Shown: positions 7,752 through 16,815, counted from the first letter of the stretch. The stretch: 64,000 nucleotides of DNA from Azoarcus sp. (GCA_030656215.1 JAUSOD010000095.1:1-64000), one strand, 5' to 3'. Numbers and translations are program-made. Notes: a model not told the origin generated them from the sequence alone.

Positions 7752-8773
7752 GTTGCCAGCCTTGCATACCAGCGGTTCAGCGCCAGCTGCCGATGGCGCT
7801 CGCGCTCGGGTCCGGTCGGGCGCCATCCCAGGTGGCCGCAGGCGGCACGGCCGACGAAATCCAGCCATCCGACCTGACAACGCAGCACGCGCGCCTGACG
7901 GTGTGCGATGAGCGGGTTGAACAGGCCCAGGGTCGACAGCAACTGGCGCGGATTCTTCTTGACCCACAGCCACGATCCCATCTCCAGGGTAAGCGGAAGA
8001 TGCACCCGCGCCGGGTCGGTGCACGCCCGCTGGTAGAGGTAGTCCCACAGATCGCCGTGGGCAAGGTACTGATGGCTCTGGGGCTCGAACACGTAACGGT
8101 GATGTACCTGTGTCTGATCCAGAAGCTCGCACAGTGCGTGGATCTCGGGCAGGTGTCCGATCGGTGCGCGGGAGTGCGCGTACGGGAACCAGATGCGATC
8201 GCTCATCCCGAACCCCGAATGGCAGTCGACGGCGATGCTGAAAGTGTGGCTCAGCAGCTCTTCGTCTACCAGCTGGCACACGGCGCGGCTTTCGGGCTGC
8301 ATGGGGACTTGGCGCGGGCCCCGGTACCAAGGCAGTCGCGGGCTCAGGCGCTGGCCACCGACCAGCATGGCGACGCGCTCGTCGGCCTCGATCGGCGCGT
8401 TACGCATCAGGTCGACGCCCTGCGGGTTCGACCGCGTGCCGCGCCACAACCCGCCCGGATTAACGATGGGCATAAAGACCATGCGCATCAGTTCCAGCTG
8501 GCGGTGCAACGCGGCGTCCCAGCGCAGACGTGTCACCACGTTGCGCAAGTAGGCCAGTACCACCGCAGCGCCGATGCGCTCGAGCCCATGCACGCCGCCA
8601 AAAAAGCCGACCGACGGTGCGTCGGGCGCCGCATTGCCAATCGTGATCGCATAGACGGGGAGGGTGTGCGGGCCGACCTCGACCTGGCACATCACCCGCG
8701 TCTGAAGCGCCTTGCCGAGTTTGCCGACAATGCGTTCGAGTTCGATCAGTTCGTTCGGCTCGCTGTGACCCAT
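7748..8773 (-). CDS. M14-family zinc carboxypeptidase-like protein
   Basis: 341-residue protein of the M14 metallopeptidase / succinylglutamate desuccinylase-like group. Zinc ligands appear as GGVHGLERIG (His62, Glu65) and VDCHSGFG (His185), with a candidate catalytic Glu in PLTLEMGSW. NPGGLWRGTRSNPQGVDLMRN matches the substrate-carboxylate-binding Asn-Arg loop. AGAGGAA precedes the ATG at 8773; an extension to 8863 is not family-like. No signal peptide is evident, so it is probably cytoplasmic and processes a small peptide or acyl amino acid. First gene of the operon M14 - hydrolase - VOC. Confidence 0.87.
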   Translation of the reverse strand: MGHSEPNELIELERIVGKLGKALQTRVMCQVEVGPHTLPVYAITIGNAAPDAPSVGFFGGVHGLERIGAAVVLAYLRNVVTRLRWDAALHRQLELMRMVFMPIVNPGGLWRGTRSNPQGVDLMRNAPIEADERVAMLVGGQRLSPRLPWYRGPRQVPMQPESRAVCQLVDEELLSHTFSIAVDCHSGFGMSDRIWFPYAHSRAPIGHLPEIHALCELLDQTQVHHRYVFEPQSHQYLAHGDLWDYLYQRACTDPARVHLPLTLEMGSWLWVKKNPRQLLSTLGLFNPLIAHRQARVLRCQVGWLDFVGRAACGHLGWRPTGPERERHRQLALNRWYARLAT

Positions 8774-9107
8774 ACCGTCTTCCTCTGGCAGGTGGCCGAA
8801 ATGATGTAAGTCATTGATGAAAGATGGGTCAGTCGAGGGCGAAAAGCAACTGCGCCGGATCACACGGGAAGGCGAAGCTCAAGGCCCGGCCTTCGCGTGC
8901 GGTTGGTCGCATCGGCCTGTCCCGCGCCGGCGCTTCCGGCAATGTCCTGTCGGGATGGAGTGTGACGGTGCGTGGCGACAGGCGGGAAAGCACTTGATGG
9001 GTGAAGTAATCTCAAGCATACCATTGAAAAATATCGTTTGTTGCAATGCAGCATCGCGAATAGAGTGAGTTTGGCCGCAAGCAGGCCACGCGGTCACTGG
9101 AGGTCAC
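8774..9107. other. divergent intergenic region, 334 bases
   Basis: No gene is visible here. It must contain the promoters of the leftward M14 operon and the rightward GNAT-hydrolase gene. The only AT-rich part, about 9010-9062 (containing TTGAAAAATATC), is a plausible core promoter for the rightward gene, but I cannot match both boxes with correct spacing. Confidence 0.4.
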
Positions 9108-10241
9108 ATGGAATATCAATTCGCATCGCTCATGCCGGAAGACGAGCCGGCCGTCACGCTTCATCTGCTTTCTCTCGACGAAGAGGATCGAGCACTGCGC
9201 TTTGGTAGTTGCACATCGGACCTCACCTTGCTCGACTATGTCCACAACCTGAACTTCAATCGTGACGTGGCCGAAGGTGCGTGGGATGGTGGGCGACTGG
9301 TGGGCTTCGCGCATCTCGCGGTGTATCCCGAAGCTGGCTACCCGGTCGGGGAGTTGGGCCTGTCGATCTCGCGCGGTTATCGCGGCCGGGGGATCGCCGC
9401 CCGCCTGATCCGACATGCCGTCCTACGGGCCCGGCGTTTTCGGCTGACCACGATGTACATCCACTACATGCGGCGCAACCTTGCAATGACCCGGCTGGTG
9501 CGTCATCTCGGGCTCAAAGTCGCCTACGAGGGTGACGAGGCACGGGCCAGCCTGGAGGTGACGCCGCGTGAGCGGAGCATCCATTGCGAGGCCCACCGCG
9601 GTGGGCACAATGGCCGTCTCGAGGTGTTCAAATCGCTGCCGCCGCGTGCGGCCAGGGGCCATGTGCTGTTGGTGCATGGGGCCGGCGGCGATGGCTGGCA
9701 ATGGCGCGCAGTGCTCGCCGACCTTGCCGAAGCGGGCTACGCGGCGCACGCCCTGTCCCTGAGCGGGCACGGATGCAGCGAACCGGCCGCACCCAGCTTC
9801 GCGCAGTTGTCCGACGACGTCGACAGCGTGCTTGCCGATCTGCCCGACGACACCTGTCTGGTGGGGCATTCACTGGGAGGCTACCTGGTGCAGCGGACGC
9901 TCGAAGCCTCACCCCGCCCGGCGGCGGTGCTACTCGCCCCGGTGCCACCCGACGTGCCGCGCGATCAGGAGCTCGCATCCTTGTTGGCGGGTCTGAGCGG
10001 CAAGCGCACCCGGGCGGTGGCGGCCAGTGTGCTGGACGATGCCGAGTCGATCCGGGTCGAGCAGATATCCACCCCGGTGACGCTCATCAGCGGCGAGCGC
10101 GACCGGGTGATGCCTGTACCGTGGATGAGGGCCACGGCGGAGCGCTACGACGCACCCTGGACACGGCTGCAAGCCGGCCACAATCTGCCCGTCGCGCCCG
10201 GCGTGAGCGAACCCATACTCAGCGGCCTGCGGTATTCGTGA
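9108..10241 (+). CDS. fusion protein: N-terminal GNAT acetyltransferase + C-terminal alpha/beta hydrolase
   Basis: 377 residues in one uninterrupted frame. Residues about 1-150 are a GNAT domain: the acetyl-CoA-binding loop is SRGYRGRGIAARLIRHAV and MTRLVRHLGLKVAYEG is the usual C-terminal GNAT strand. Residues about 165-377 are an alpha/beta hydrolase with the oxyanion region LVHGAGGDGWQW, the nucleophile elbow VGHSLGGYL, Asp in ISGERDRVMP and His in LQAGHNLPV. A good ribosome site (GGAGGTCAC) precedes the ATG. Such a fusion suggests linked acyl-transfer and hydrolysis, or acetylation-controlled hydrolysis. The end overlaps the convergent cold-shock-like gene by 23 bases. Confidence 0.88.
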   Translation: MEYQFASLMPEDEPAVTLHLLSLDEEDRALRFGSCTSDLTLLDYVHNLNFNRDVAEGAWDGGRLVGFAHLAVYPEAGYPVGELGLSISRGYRGRGIAARLIRHAVLRARRFRLTTMYIHYMRRNLAMTRLVRHLGLKVAYEGDEARASLEVTPRERSIHCEAHRGGHNGRLEVFKSLPPRAARGHVLLVHGAGGDGWQWRAVLADLAEAGYAAHALSLSGHGCSEPAAPSFAQLSDDVDSVLADLPDDTCLVGHSLGGYLVQRTLEASPRPAAVLLAPVPPDVPRDQELASLLAGLSGKRTRAVAASVLDDAESIRVEQISTPVTLISGERDRVMPVPWMRATAERYDAPWTRLQAGHNLPVAPGVSEPILSGLRYS

Positions 10242-10668
10242 TCGGCATGGTGCCAGTCGCCTCCACCGCCGGCCTCGCGTCCTGGCCCGCGGCAGGCGCG
10301 CTGGCCTGCTGTATCTCGGTCGTGTCGATTCCGGGCCAATGTTTGAAGGCGAACAAGCCCAGCGCAATTGCAAACAACAGCAGCGGCCGGCGGGGTAGCC
10401 CTTTGCGCAGGTCAAGAATTTCGGATGGCCGGCAAGGTAGCACCGCAGTTCCGGCCGCGGCGGTTTCGCGCCCCACCGCGCTCGCGCGCTTTTGACCATC
10501 CTTGTCGGTTGTGACCTCGAACCACAAGCGCTCACCAATGCGCGGCTTTCCACCTTCCCGGGGAAAGGCAGAGGCATGAATCTGGATTTCCTCCCCTCCG
10601 TCGGATAATGCGACGTGGCCAATGCCACGGTCGCCGTCCCAGCTGACCAGTGTCCCCATTATTCGCAT
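10219..10668 (-). CDS. cold-shock-domain-like protein with one membrane segment
   Basis: 149-residue protein. Residues about 4-65 resemble a cold-shock OB fold (MGTLVSWDGDRGIGHVAL, then IQIHASAF in the RNP2 position), but the RNP1 motif is degenerate (RGIGHV instead of KGFGFI), so nucleic-acid binding may be weak. A hydrophobic helix (RPLLLFAIALGLFAF, about 100-115) follows and the tail is low complexity. Longer proteins of this kind carry a DUF1294 membrane domain; here only one membrane segment remains. Starts at 10668 or 10659 are both possible and neither has a strong ribosome site. Confidence 0.75.
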   Translation of the reverse strand: MRIMGTLVSWDGDRGIGHVALSDGGEEIQIHASAFPREGGKPRIGERLWFEVTTDKDGQKRASAVGRETAAAGTAVLPCRPSEILDLRKGLPRRPLLLFAIALGLFAFKHWPGIDTTEIQQASAPAAGQDARPAVEATGTMPITNTAGR

Positions 10669-10899
10669 TGGAATATGAATTACAAAAGGTAACTTGCAAA
10701 AGTCTGTCGGTCGCAATGTTCTGATGGCATCGCGTTAATCGGATCATATCCCCATCCATGGAGCAGGGTTTGAGCTTGAGCAACAAAAATGTCGCTCAAC
10801 CGTGACAGATTTTTCCTTTTGTACGAATGACTTGCACCTCGCTCGCTCGATTCAGCTGCGGCGGTGGGCGCCGGGGAACTTCCGCGCAGATCGCCACCC

Positions 10900-10905
10900 T
10901 ATAAT
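10900..10905 (+). promoter_or_regulatory. candidate -10 box TATAAT
   Basis: A consensus TATAAT stands in the 310-base divergent gap 10669-10978, 74 bases before the ATG of the cytochrome c'-like lipoprotein gene. The matching -35 region (near 10877) is poor. Nothing else is recognised in this gap. Confidence 0.35.
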
Positions 10906-10978
10906 GCACCCCCTTCATCGAGACGCTGTGGCGGTCCTTTGCCCTGCAGTCGGTTTCTCGCACACACCGGATACCCTC

Positions 10979-11428
10979 ATGTCACGTTTGCTTGTCTCGT
11001 CCCTGCTTGCTTTGCTCACGCTCACCGCCTGTAATGGCGTCGTGGAGGACACCCGGCCGGGGCAGCCAGTGAAGCACCGTCAGGATGCGTTCAAGGCGAT
11101 GCTGCGCTCGTTCGAACCAATGGGCGTCATGCTGCGTGAGAAGCAGTACAACGCCGACAAGTTCGCTCCGCTGGCGGCCGAACTGGTGGCGCGGCGCGAT
11201 GCCCCGTGGACCTATTTCACCGCCGACACGCTCTATCCGCCGACCAAGGCGAAGGCCGAAGTGTGGAGCCGGGCGGATGCCTTCGAGGGCGAGCGGCAGT
11301 TATTCTTTACCGCGACCGATGCACTGCTGGCCGCAGCCGGGACGGGCGATCTTGCCCAGGTTCAGGCGGCGTACGACAAGGTGTACGACAGCTGCAAATC
11401 CTGCCATCGCGATTTCAAGGTGAAGTAA
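10979..11428 (+). CDS. cytochrome c'-like (class II) lipoprotein
   Basis: 149-residue exported haem protein. The N terminus MSRLLVSSLLALLTLTAC is a lipoprotein signal with the lipobox LTAC, so Cys18 is lipidated and the protein is membrane-anchored in the periplasm. The single haem site CKSCH is only six residues from the C terminus (Cys139, Cys142, His143), which is the class II cytochrome c'/c556 layout of a four-helix bundle. Members bind NO or CO or carry electrons. The in-frame reading begins 177 bases earlier, but the signal peptide fixes the start at 10979. It is monocistronic and convergent with the helicase gene. Confidence 0.9.
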   Translation: MSRLLVSSLLALLTLTACNGVVEDTRPGQPVKHRQDAFKAMLRSFEPMGVMLREKQYNADKFAPLAAELVARRDAPWTYFTADTLYPPTKAKAEVWSRADAFEGERQLFFTATDALLAAAGTGDLAQVQAAYDKVYDSCKSCHRDFKVK

Positions 11429-11469
11429 TGACTTTGGTGTTCGGCCGCAAACCTTGATCAGGCCGGTGC

Positions 11470-13617
11470 TCAGTCCCACATCCCGCGCATCTTCGCCGCC
11501 AGATCGAGCGCGGCCTGCCTCGAGCCTGGTGTGCCACGCAGTTCCGGCGGTGGTTCCGGCCAAGAGAGCTGCTCGAAGTGCGTCAGTAGCCGATTGGGGA
11601 TGAAGCGGGTGCGTCCGGCATAGACGTGGCGGTCGCCCATGCCCTGCTGCTGGGTGACGTAGAAGCGCTGCGGCACCATCAGTTCCAGCCGGTCCTTTGC
11701 CCGCGTCATGCCGACGTAGAGCAGGCGGCGCTCCTCCTCGATCTCGGCGCTGTGGCGGGTGGATATGTCGGACGGGATGCAGCCGTCGACCGCGTTGAGC
11801 ACGGTGACCGCGTTCCATTCCTGGCCCTTGGCCGAATGCAGCGTGGACAGGATCAGGTAGTCCTCGTCGAGCAGCGGCACGCCGGCCTCGTCGCTGGTGG
11901 CGCTGGGCGGGTCGAGGGTGAGCTCGGTGAGAAAGCGCTGGCGGCTGGGGTAGGTGGCGGCGATGCGCGCGAGCTGCTGGATGTCGGCCTGGCGCACCAT
12001 GGCGTCGTCGTACAGGCGCGGCATCTGCGCCTCGTACCAGCGGCAGGCGAGCTCGAAGCTGGTCGGCCACGGCGCGTCGGCTTGGCGCAGGCGTTCGACC
12101 AACGCGGCGAACTCGCTCCAGGCCTGCTGCGCGGACTCGGGCACTGGCTGTTCGGCGAGCAGGGCGCAGCCGTCGGGTGCGGTGCACACATTGTCCAGTA
12201 CCCGGCCAGCGATTTTTGGGCCGATGCCGGCGAGCAGCTGCACTACGCGGAAGCCCGACACCCGGTCGCGCAGGTTCTCCGCCCAGCGCTGCAGGGCGAG
12301 CACATCCTTGACATGCGCCGCTTCGAGAAACTTGAGCCCGCCGAACTTCACGAACGGGATGTTGCGCCGGGTCAGTTCCATCTCCAGTCGTGCACTGTGG
12401 CTGGCGGCGCGAAACAGCACCGCCTGCTGTTTGAGCTTGATTCCCTCCTCGCGCCGGGCGAGCACGCGCTCTACGACGAAGGCGGCCTGATCGGCGTCGT
12501 CGCGCACGGAAACGAGTTGCGGGCGTGCGGTGGATTCGCGCTCGGACCATAGATCCTTGCTGTAGCGCTCCGCGGCCTGTGCGATCACCGCATTGGCGGC
12601 ATCCAGGATCGGGCGAGTGGAGCGGTAATTCTGCTCCAGCGTAACCCGGTGCGCCGGCGGGTTGAAATGGGTGGGGAAGTCGAGGATGTTGCGCACCGTG
12701 GCGCCGCGAAAGGCGTAGATCGACTGCGCGTCGTCGCCGACCACGGTGAGGCCGCGGCCGTCGGGCTTCATCGCCAGCAGGATCTCGGCTTGCAGAAAGT
12801 TGGTGTCCTGATACTCGTCGACCAGCACATGCTGGAACAGGCCGCCGATCTCGTCCGCGAGCGCCGGCTCCATCACCATGTGCGCCCAGTACAGCAGCAG
12901 GTCGTCGTAATCGAGCACCTGCTGCGCCTGCTTGGCGGCGACGTAGGCGCGGAACAGGGCCTTCAGCTCCGTCTCCCACTCGGCGCACCACGGAAAGGTC
13001 GATTGCAACACCTCGGCCAGCGGTGCGCGGGTGTTTACTGCCGCCGAGTAGATCGCGAGGCAGGTGCCCTTGAGCGGGAAGCGCTTGTTGCGCGACGACA
13101 GCCCCGCCTCATGGCGGGCGAGGTTCATCAGGTCGGCGGAATCCTCGCGATCGTGGATGGTGAAGGCCGCGTCCAGCCCGATGCGCCCGGCGTATTCGCG
13201 CAGCAGGCGCGCACCGATGCCGTGGAAGGTGCCCGACCACTGCAGCGCAGCCTGCGCCAGCCAGGGATGGTCGGCCGCGGCGTGGCCGAGGATGCGCCGC
13301 ACCCGGCGCCCCATCTCGTCGGCGGCGCGGCGCGAGAAGGTGAGCAGCAGGATGCGCCCCGGGTCGGCGCCGTGCAGGATGAGGTGGGCGACGCGGTGCG
13401 CCAGGGTGTTGGTCTTGCCCGAACCCGCGCCGGCGATGACCAGCAGCGGGCCTGGGAGTTGGCCGCCGTCGCTGCCGGTGCGGCGACCCGTTTCGTCACC
13501 TGAGTCACTGCTTGAGCCATATACCACCGCTTCGCGCTGCGCAGGGTTGAGTCGATCGAGCCAGCTTGGCATGGCAATTGAAGAAGGTGGTGCGGAGAGC
13601 TGCGGGCTGATGGTCAT
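11470..13617 (-). CDS. UvrD/Rep-family ATP-dependent DNA helicase
   Basis: Superfamily I helicase of 715 residues. Motifs in order: the Q region LNPAQREAVVYG, motif I AGAGSGKTNTLAHR, motif Ia LTFSRRAADEM, motif II VDEYQDTN, motif III VVGDDAQSIYAFRGA, motif IV EQNYRST, motif V TLHSAKGQEWNAV and motif VI EEERRLLYVGMTRAKD. These mark a 3'-5' translocase used in repair or replication restart. It is slightly longer than Rep (about 670) and is not clearly UvrD, PcrA or Rep. The start at 13617 is preferred; 13572 (MPSWLDRLN) is also possible, and a start at 13710 adds a non-homologous leader. Confidence 0.93.
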   Translation of the reverse strand: MTISPQLSAPPSSIAMPSWLDRLNPAQREAVVYGSSSDSGDETGRRTGSDGGQLPGPLLVIAGAGSGKTNTLAHRVAHLILHGADPGRILLLTFSRRAADEMGRRVRRILGHAAADHPWLAQAALQWSGTFHGIGARLLREYAGRIGLDAAFTIHDREDSADLMNLARHEAGLSSRNKRFPLKGTCLAIYSAAVNTRAPLAEVLQSTFPWCAEWETELKALFRAYVAAKQAQQVLDYDDLLLYWAHMVMEPALADEIGGLFQHVLVDEYQDTNFLQAEILLAMKPDGRGLTVVGDDAQSIYAFRGATVRNILDFPTHFNPPAHRVTLEQNYRSTRPILDAANAVIAQAAERYSKDLWSERESTARPQLVSVRDDADQAAFVVERVLARREEGIKLKQQAVLFRAASHSARLEMELTRRNIPFVKFGGLKFLEAAHVKDVLALQRWAENLRDRVSGFRVVQLLAGIGPKIAGRVLDNVCTAPDGCALLAEQPVPESAQQAWSEFAALVERLRQADAPWPTSFELACRWYEAQMPRLYDDAMVRQADIQQLARIAATYPSRQRFLTELTLDPPSATSDEAGVPLLDEDYLILSTLHSAKGQEWNAVTVLNAVDGCIPSDISTRHSAEIEEERRLLYVGMTRAKDRLELMVPQRFYVTQQQGMGDRHVYAGRTRFIPNRLLTHFEQLSWPEPPPELRGTPGSRQAALDLAAKMRGMWD

Positions 13618-13836
13618 GCCTGTAATTCTATCCAGTTCATGTGCCGGTGCGAAGCTGTTGCGGCCATGCCGGTGCGGCGGAGCCTGAAGCGTGAATAAGT
13701 GCAATGACATGGCTCGGCGCGACTGATAGCATTTGTCATCTTTTTCAACGTAACCACCGTCGTCCGCATCGCCCGGGCATGCGTCATCCGGGCCAATGTC
13801 GCGAACTCGCTGTCATCGTTCTTGTGTGGAGCCGTC

Positions 13837-15258
13837 ATGCCGGATGCAATTTATGCCCTGGTGTTCCAGGGAAACGTACTCGACGGGTTCGAGCGCCCTC
13901 AGGTGATGCAGCGCTTCGGCGAGCTGTTCGGGCTGCCGGTCGAGGAGGTGGAGCGGGTGTTCGGGCATCCGCGGGTGGTGCTCAAGCGCAACCTGAGCCG
14001 CGATGCCGCCCATGCCTTCCGTGAGCGCCTCGAGGGCATCGGCATGGCGGTGAGCCTCGACGGGGTGCGCGCGGCGACAGGCGCGTCCTCCGCTTCTGTG
14101 CCGGCAGGCGCACAGTCGGTCTCGGTACCGGTTGACGCCGCCTCGGCAACAATTCCGTCAGGCACAGCGACCTTGCCGCCCGAGCAGGCGGCGGAGCCGG
14201 TGCCGGAGAAGCGCTCGCAGGCCGCAGGCGCTCCTCCCTTCTTCGCTGCGGCCAGCCCGGCGAGCGGGGCTCCTGCCGAGGCCATCCGCGAGCTGCCGTT
14301 CGAGTTCTCCGGTCAGGGCTTCGAGTACTTCCGCATCTGGATTGTCAACATCCTGCTGAGCATCGTCACCCTCGGGGTGTATTCGGCCTGGGCCAAGGTG
14401 CGCACCCAGCGCTACTTCTATGGCAACACCCGGCTCGACGGCGCCAGCTTCGAGTACCTCGCCGACCCGATCCGGATTCTCAAGGGGCGCCTGATCGCGT
14501 TCGGTTTCCTGCTCGTCTATATGCTGGCGGACCAGTTCGTGCCCGTTCTCGGCTTCGTCCTGATGCTGGTGCTGATCGGCCTGTTCCCGTGGGTGATGGT
14601 GCGCAGCCTGGCGTTCCGCAATCACTATTCCGCCTGGCGCGGGGTGCGTTTCGGCTTTGGCGGCGGCATGGGCGAGGCCTACAAGGTCTTTCTGCTGTGG
14701 CCTCTGCTCGGGGTGCTGAGCCTCGGTCTGCTGTTTCCGTATGCGCTCTGCCGTCAGCAGGCCTTCATCGTCGGCAACAGCCGCTACGGCGTGACGCCGT
14801 TCACCTTCGAGGCGAGCAAGGGCGCCTTCTACCGGCTCTTCCTGCCGCTGATCGGGCTGATGTTCGTTGGCGGCGTGCTGACCGCCATTCTCGCGCCGGT
14901 ATTTCCGGCCCTTGGCCCCCTGGTCATGGTCGTTGCCTATCTGGTGGCGTTCGCCCTGTTCAATGTGCGGATGACCAACCTGGTGTACAACAACACCGCC
15001 ATCGAGGGCCATCGCCTGCAGGCGGACTACCGGCTTGCGTCCTATGCGGCGCTGATGCTCACCAACATGCTCGCCCTCGTGCTGACCCTGGGCCTGTTCT
15101 ATCCGTGGGCGCGGGTGCGCACTGCGCATTACGCGGCAGCGCACATCCGGCTGGAGGCTGACGGCGACCTCGATGACTTCGCTGCCGGGCAGCGGCAGGA
15201 ACTCTCCGCCATGGAGAGCGAGGTCGGCGACCTGTTCGACATGGACGTCGGGATCTGA
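13837..15258 (+). CDS. YjgN family (DUF898) membrane protein with N-terminal extension
   Basis: 473 residues. An N-terminal soluble domain (about 1-80, YALVFQGNVLDGFERPQVMQ onward) and a low-complexity Ala/Pro/Ser linker (about 85-150) precede a DUF898 polytopic membrane domain (about 155-450). LPFEFSGQGFEYFRIWIVN and the repeated WAKVRTQRYFYGNTRLDG / WARVRTAHYAAAHIRLEA blocks are characteristic of YjgN. Function is unknown; members may transport or scaffold lipids or peptides. The stop overlaps the start of the M48 peptidase gene (TGATG), so the two proteins are coupled and probably act together at the inner membrane. The ATG at 13837 replaces an upstream non-conserved start at 13822. Confidence 0.88.
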   Translation: MPDAIYALVFQGNVLDGFERPQVMQRFGELFGLPVEEVERVFGHPRVVLKRNLSRDAAHAFRERLEGIGMAVSLDGVRAATGASSASVPAGAQSVSVPVDAASATIPSGTATLPPEQAAEPVPEKRSQAAGAPPFFAAASPASGAPAEAIRELPFEFSGQGFEYFRIWIVNILLSIVTLGVYSAWAKVRTQRYFYGNTRLDGASFEYLADPIRILKGRLIAFGFLLVYMLADQFVPVLGFVLMLVLIGLFPWVMVRSLAFRNHYSAWRGVRFGFGGGMGEAYKVFLLWPLLGVLSLGLLFPYALCRQQAFIVGNSRYGVTPFTFEASKGAFYRLFLPLIGLMFVGGVLTAILAPVFPALGPLVMVVAYLVAFALFNVRMTNLVYNNTAIEGHRLQADYRLASYAALMLTNMLALVLTLGLFYPWARVRTAHYAAAHIRLEADGDLDDFAAGQRQELSAMESEVGDLFDMDVGI

Positions 15259-16259
15259 TGCGCATCGAGGGCGGTTTTTTCGACGGCGAGCGTTCGCGCC
15301 GGCATGCGGCGAGCGTGACCGTCGAGGGTGGGCTGCTGCAAGTGCGTGTCGGCGATGGTGAGCCGCTTGCGCCGGTGGCGATCGCTGCAGTGGAAGTGTC
15401 GTCGCGCGTCGGCAACACGCCGCGCTTTTTGCGCTTGCCCGGTGGTGCCAGCTTCGAGACCACCGACAACGATGCGGTGGACCGCCTCGTCGCCGCTAGC
15501 TCGCCGGCTGCCGGGTGGGTGCATCGGCTGGAGTCACGGCTGCGTTTCGTGCTGCTCGGGCTCATCGTCACCGTGGGCCTGGTATGGGCCGGGGTGCAAT
15601 GGGGCGTACCCGCCGTGGCAAAGCTCGCGGCCTTCTCCCTGCCGGCCGATGTGAACGCGCATGCCGACCGGATGGTGCTCGAACTGCTCGACAAGCAGTT
15701 CCTGTCGGCGAGCACGCTGTCCGCCGCCGAACAGGCACGTCTGCAGGCGGTGTTCGCCCCTTTCGTTGCCGATGCCGGCGACCAGCCGCCGGTCCGGGTG
15801 CTGTTCCGTGATGCGGGCAAGACCATCGGCCCCAACGCGCTGGCCCTGCCCGCGGGCACCATCGTGCTCACCGACCAGCTGGTTGCGCTGGCGCAGCACG
15901 ACGAAGAACTGGTTGCGGTGCTTGCGCATGAGATTGGGCACGCGGTAAATCGCCACGCACTGCGGCGATCGATCCAGGCCTCGGCGATGGGCCTGCTTGC
16001 GATGCTGGTGGTGGGCGACGTGTCCTCCGTGTCGTCCGCGGCTACCGCGATTCCGCTGATCCTCACCGAACTGGGTTATTCGCGCGCCTTCGAAGTCGAG
16101 GCCGATCGCCATGCGGTGGCGATGCTGCGCCACCGGGGCATCGGGCCGCAGCGCCTGGCCGACGTGCTGCAGCGTCTCGACCCGTCGAAGGACACACATG
16201 GCTACCTGTCGACGCATCCGCCCACGCCGGAACGGGTGCAGCAGATTCTGGGTTACTGA
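15258..16259 (+). CDS. M48-family membrane metalloprotease
   Basis: 333-residue zinc metalloprotease. One membrane helix (FVLLGLIVTVGLVWAGVQW, about 97-115) follows a beta-rich N-terminal domain, then comes the M48 catalytic domain with LAHEIGH (HEXXH at 224-228) and the third ligand Glu in EVEADRHAVAML. The family includes HtpX, LoiP and BepA, which degrade damaged membrane or outer-membrane proteins. The start overlaps the YjgN stop by one base, so translation is coupled. The 3' end overlaps the convergent globin gene by seven bases. Confidence 0.9.
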   Translation: MRIEGGFFDGERSRRHAASVTVEGGLLQVRVGDGEPLAPVAIAAVEVSSRVGNTPRFLRLPGGASFETTDNDAVDRLVAASSPAAGWVHRLESRLRFVLLGLIVTVGLVWAGVQWGVPAVAKLAAFSLPADVNAHADRMVLELLDKQFLSASTLSAAEQARLQAVFAPFVADAGDQPPVRVLFRDAGKTIGPNALALPAGTIVLTDQLVALAQHDEELVAVLAHEIGHAVNRHALRRSIQASAMGLLAMLVVGDVSSVSSAATAIPLILTELGYSRAFEVEADRHAVAMLRHRGIGPQRLADVLQRLDPSKDTHGYLSTHPPTPERVQQILGY

Positions 16260-16645
16260 GGCGGACGCGTCGGATCAAACGGAAAAAGACCGGCACGGAA
16301 ACTCTCAGCGATGAACTCGGCTCGCCCGATCGCCTGCCGTGCGGCGGCTGGTGGCAAGGTCTCCGCGGCGGCCTCGCGGAACAGCGTCAGCCACAGCCCG
16401 AAGTGCTCGCGCGCGATCGGAAGGTTCATGTGCACCGGGAACGGATGGCGCGTATAGCGCTGGGTGCCGAGCAGTGTGTGGGACCAGAAGTCGGTGACGA
16501 TGCCGAGGTGGTGGTCCCAGTCGCCGACCGCGGCATTGAACACGGGGCCGAGCTCGTCGTGCAGGCGTGCGCGGTCGTAGAAGACCTGCACCAGCTGGGC
16601 GATCATCTCTTCGGTCAGTTCGGCTGTTTCGACAGGTTCGGGCAT
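16253..16645 (-). CDS. group III truncated haemoglobin
   Basis: 130-residue globin. VFYDRARLHDELGPVFNAAV, WDHHLGIVTDFWSHTLLG and REHFGLWLTLFREAAAE match group III truncated haemoglobins; the proximal haem His is expected in the REHFGLW helix. GAGGAG seven bases upstream selects the ATG at 16645 over one at 16666. Group III members are poorly characterised and are linked to microaerobic growth or to peroxide or NO handling. It is monocistronic, convergent with the YjgN/M48 pair. Confidence 0.9.
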   Translation of the reverse strand: MPEPVETAELTEEMIAQLVQVFYDRARLHDELGPVFNAAVGDWDHHLGIVTDFWSHTLLGTQRYTRHPFPVHMNLPIAREHFGLWLTLFREAAAETLPPAAARQAIGRAEFIAESFRAGLFPFDPTRPPQ

Positions 16646-16815
16646 GGGGTGCTCCTCGTTCGACATTCGAGGGAATATAGCGCCAGCGGCCGAATCGGGG
16701 TGGTCCGTTTCCAGCCACGCCTGGTCGAGCGTCGGCATCCAGCCTTTGCGCGGCTGACGAGGCGGCTGCGTTGGGTGTTGTGTAATGCGGCAGACGGCTC
16801 CTCGCGGACGGGACA

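Noticed and set aside
11300-12991. 563-codon minus-strand frame overlapping the helicase gene
   Set aside because: It is out of frame with the helicase motifs and is Arg/Ala/Pro-rich, typical of a shifted frame in GC-rich DNA.
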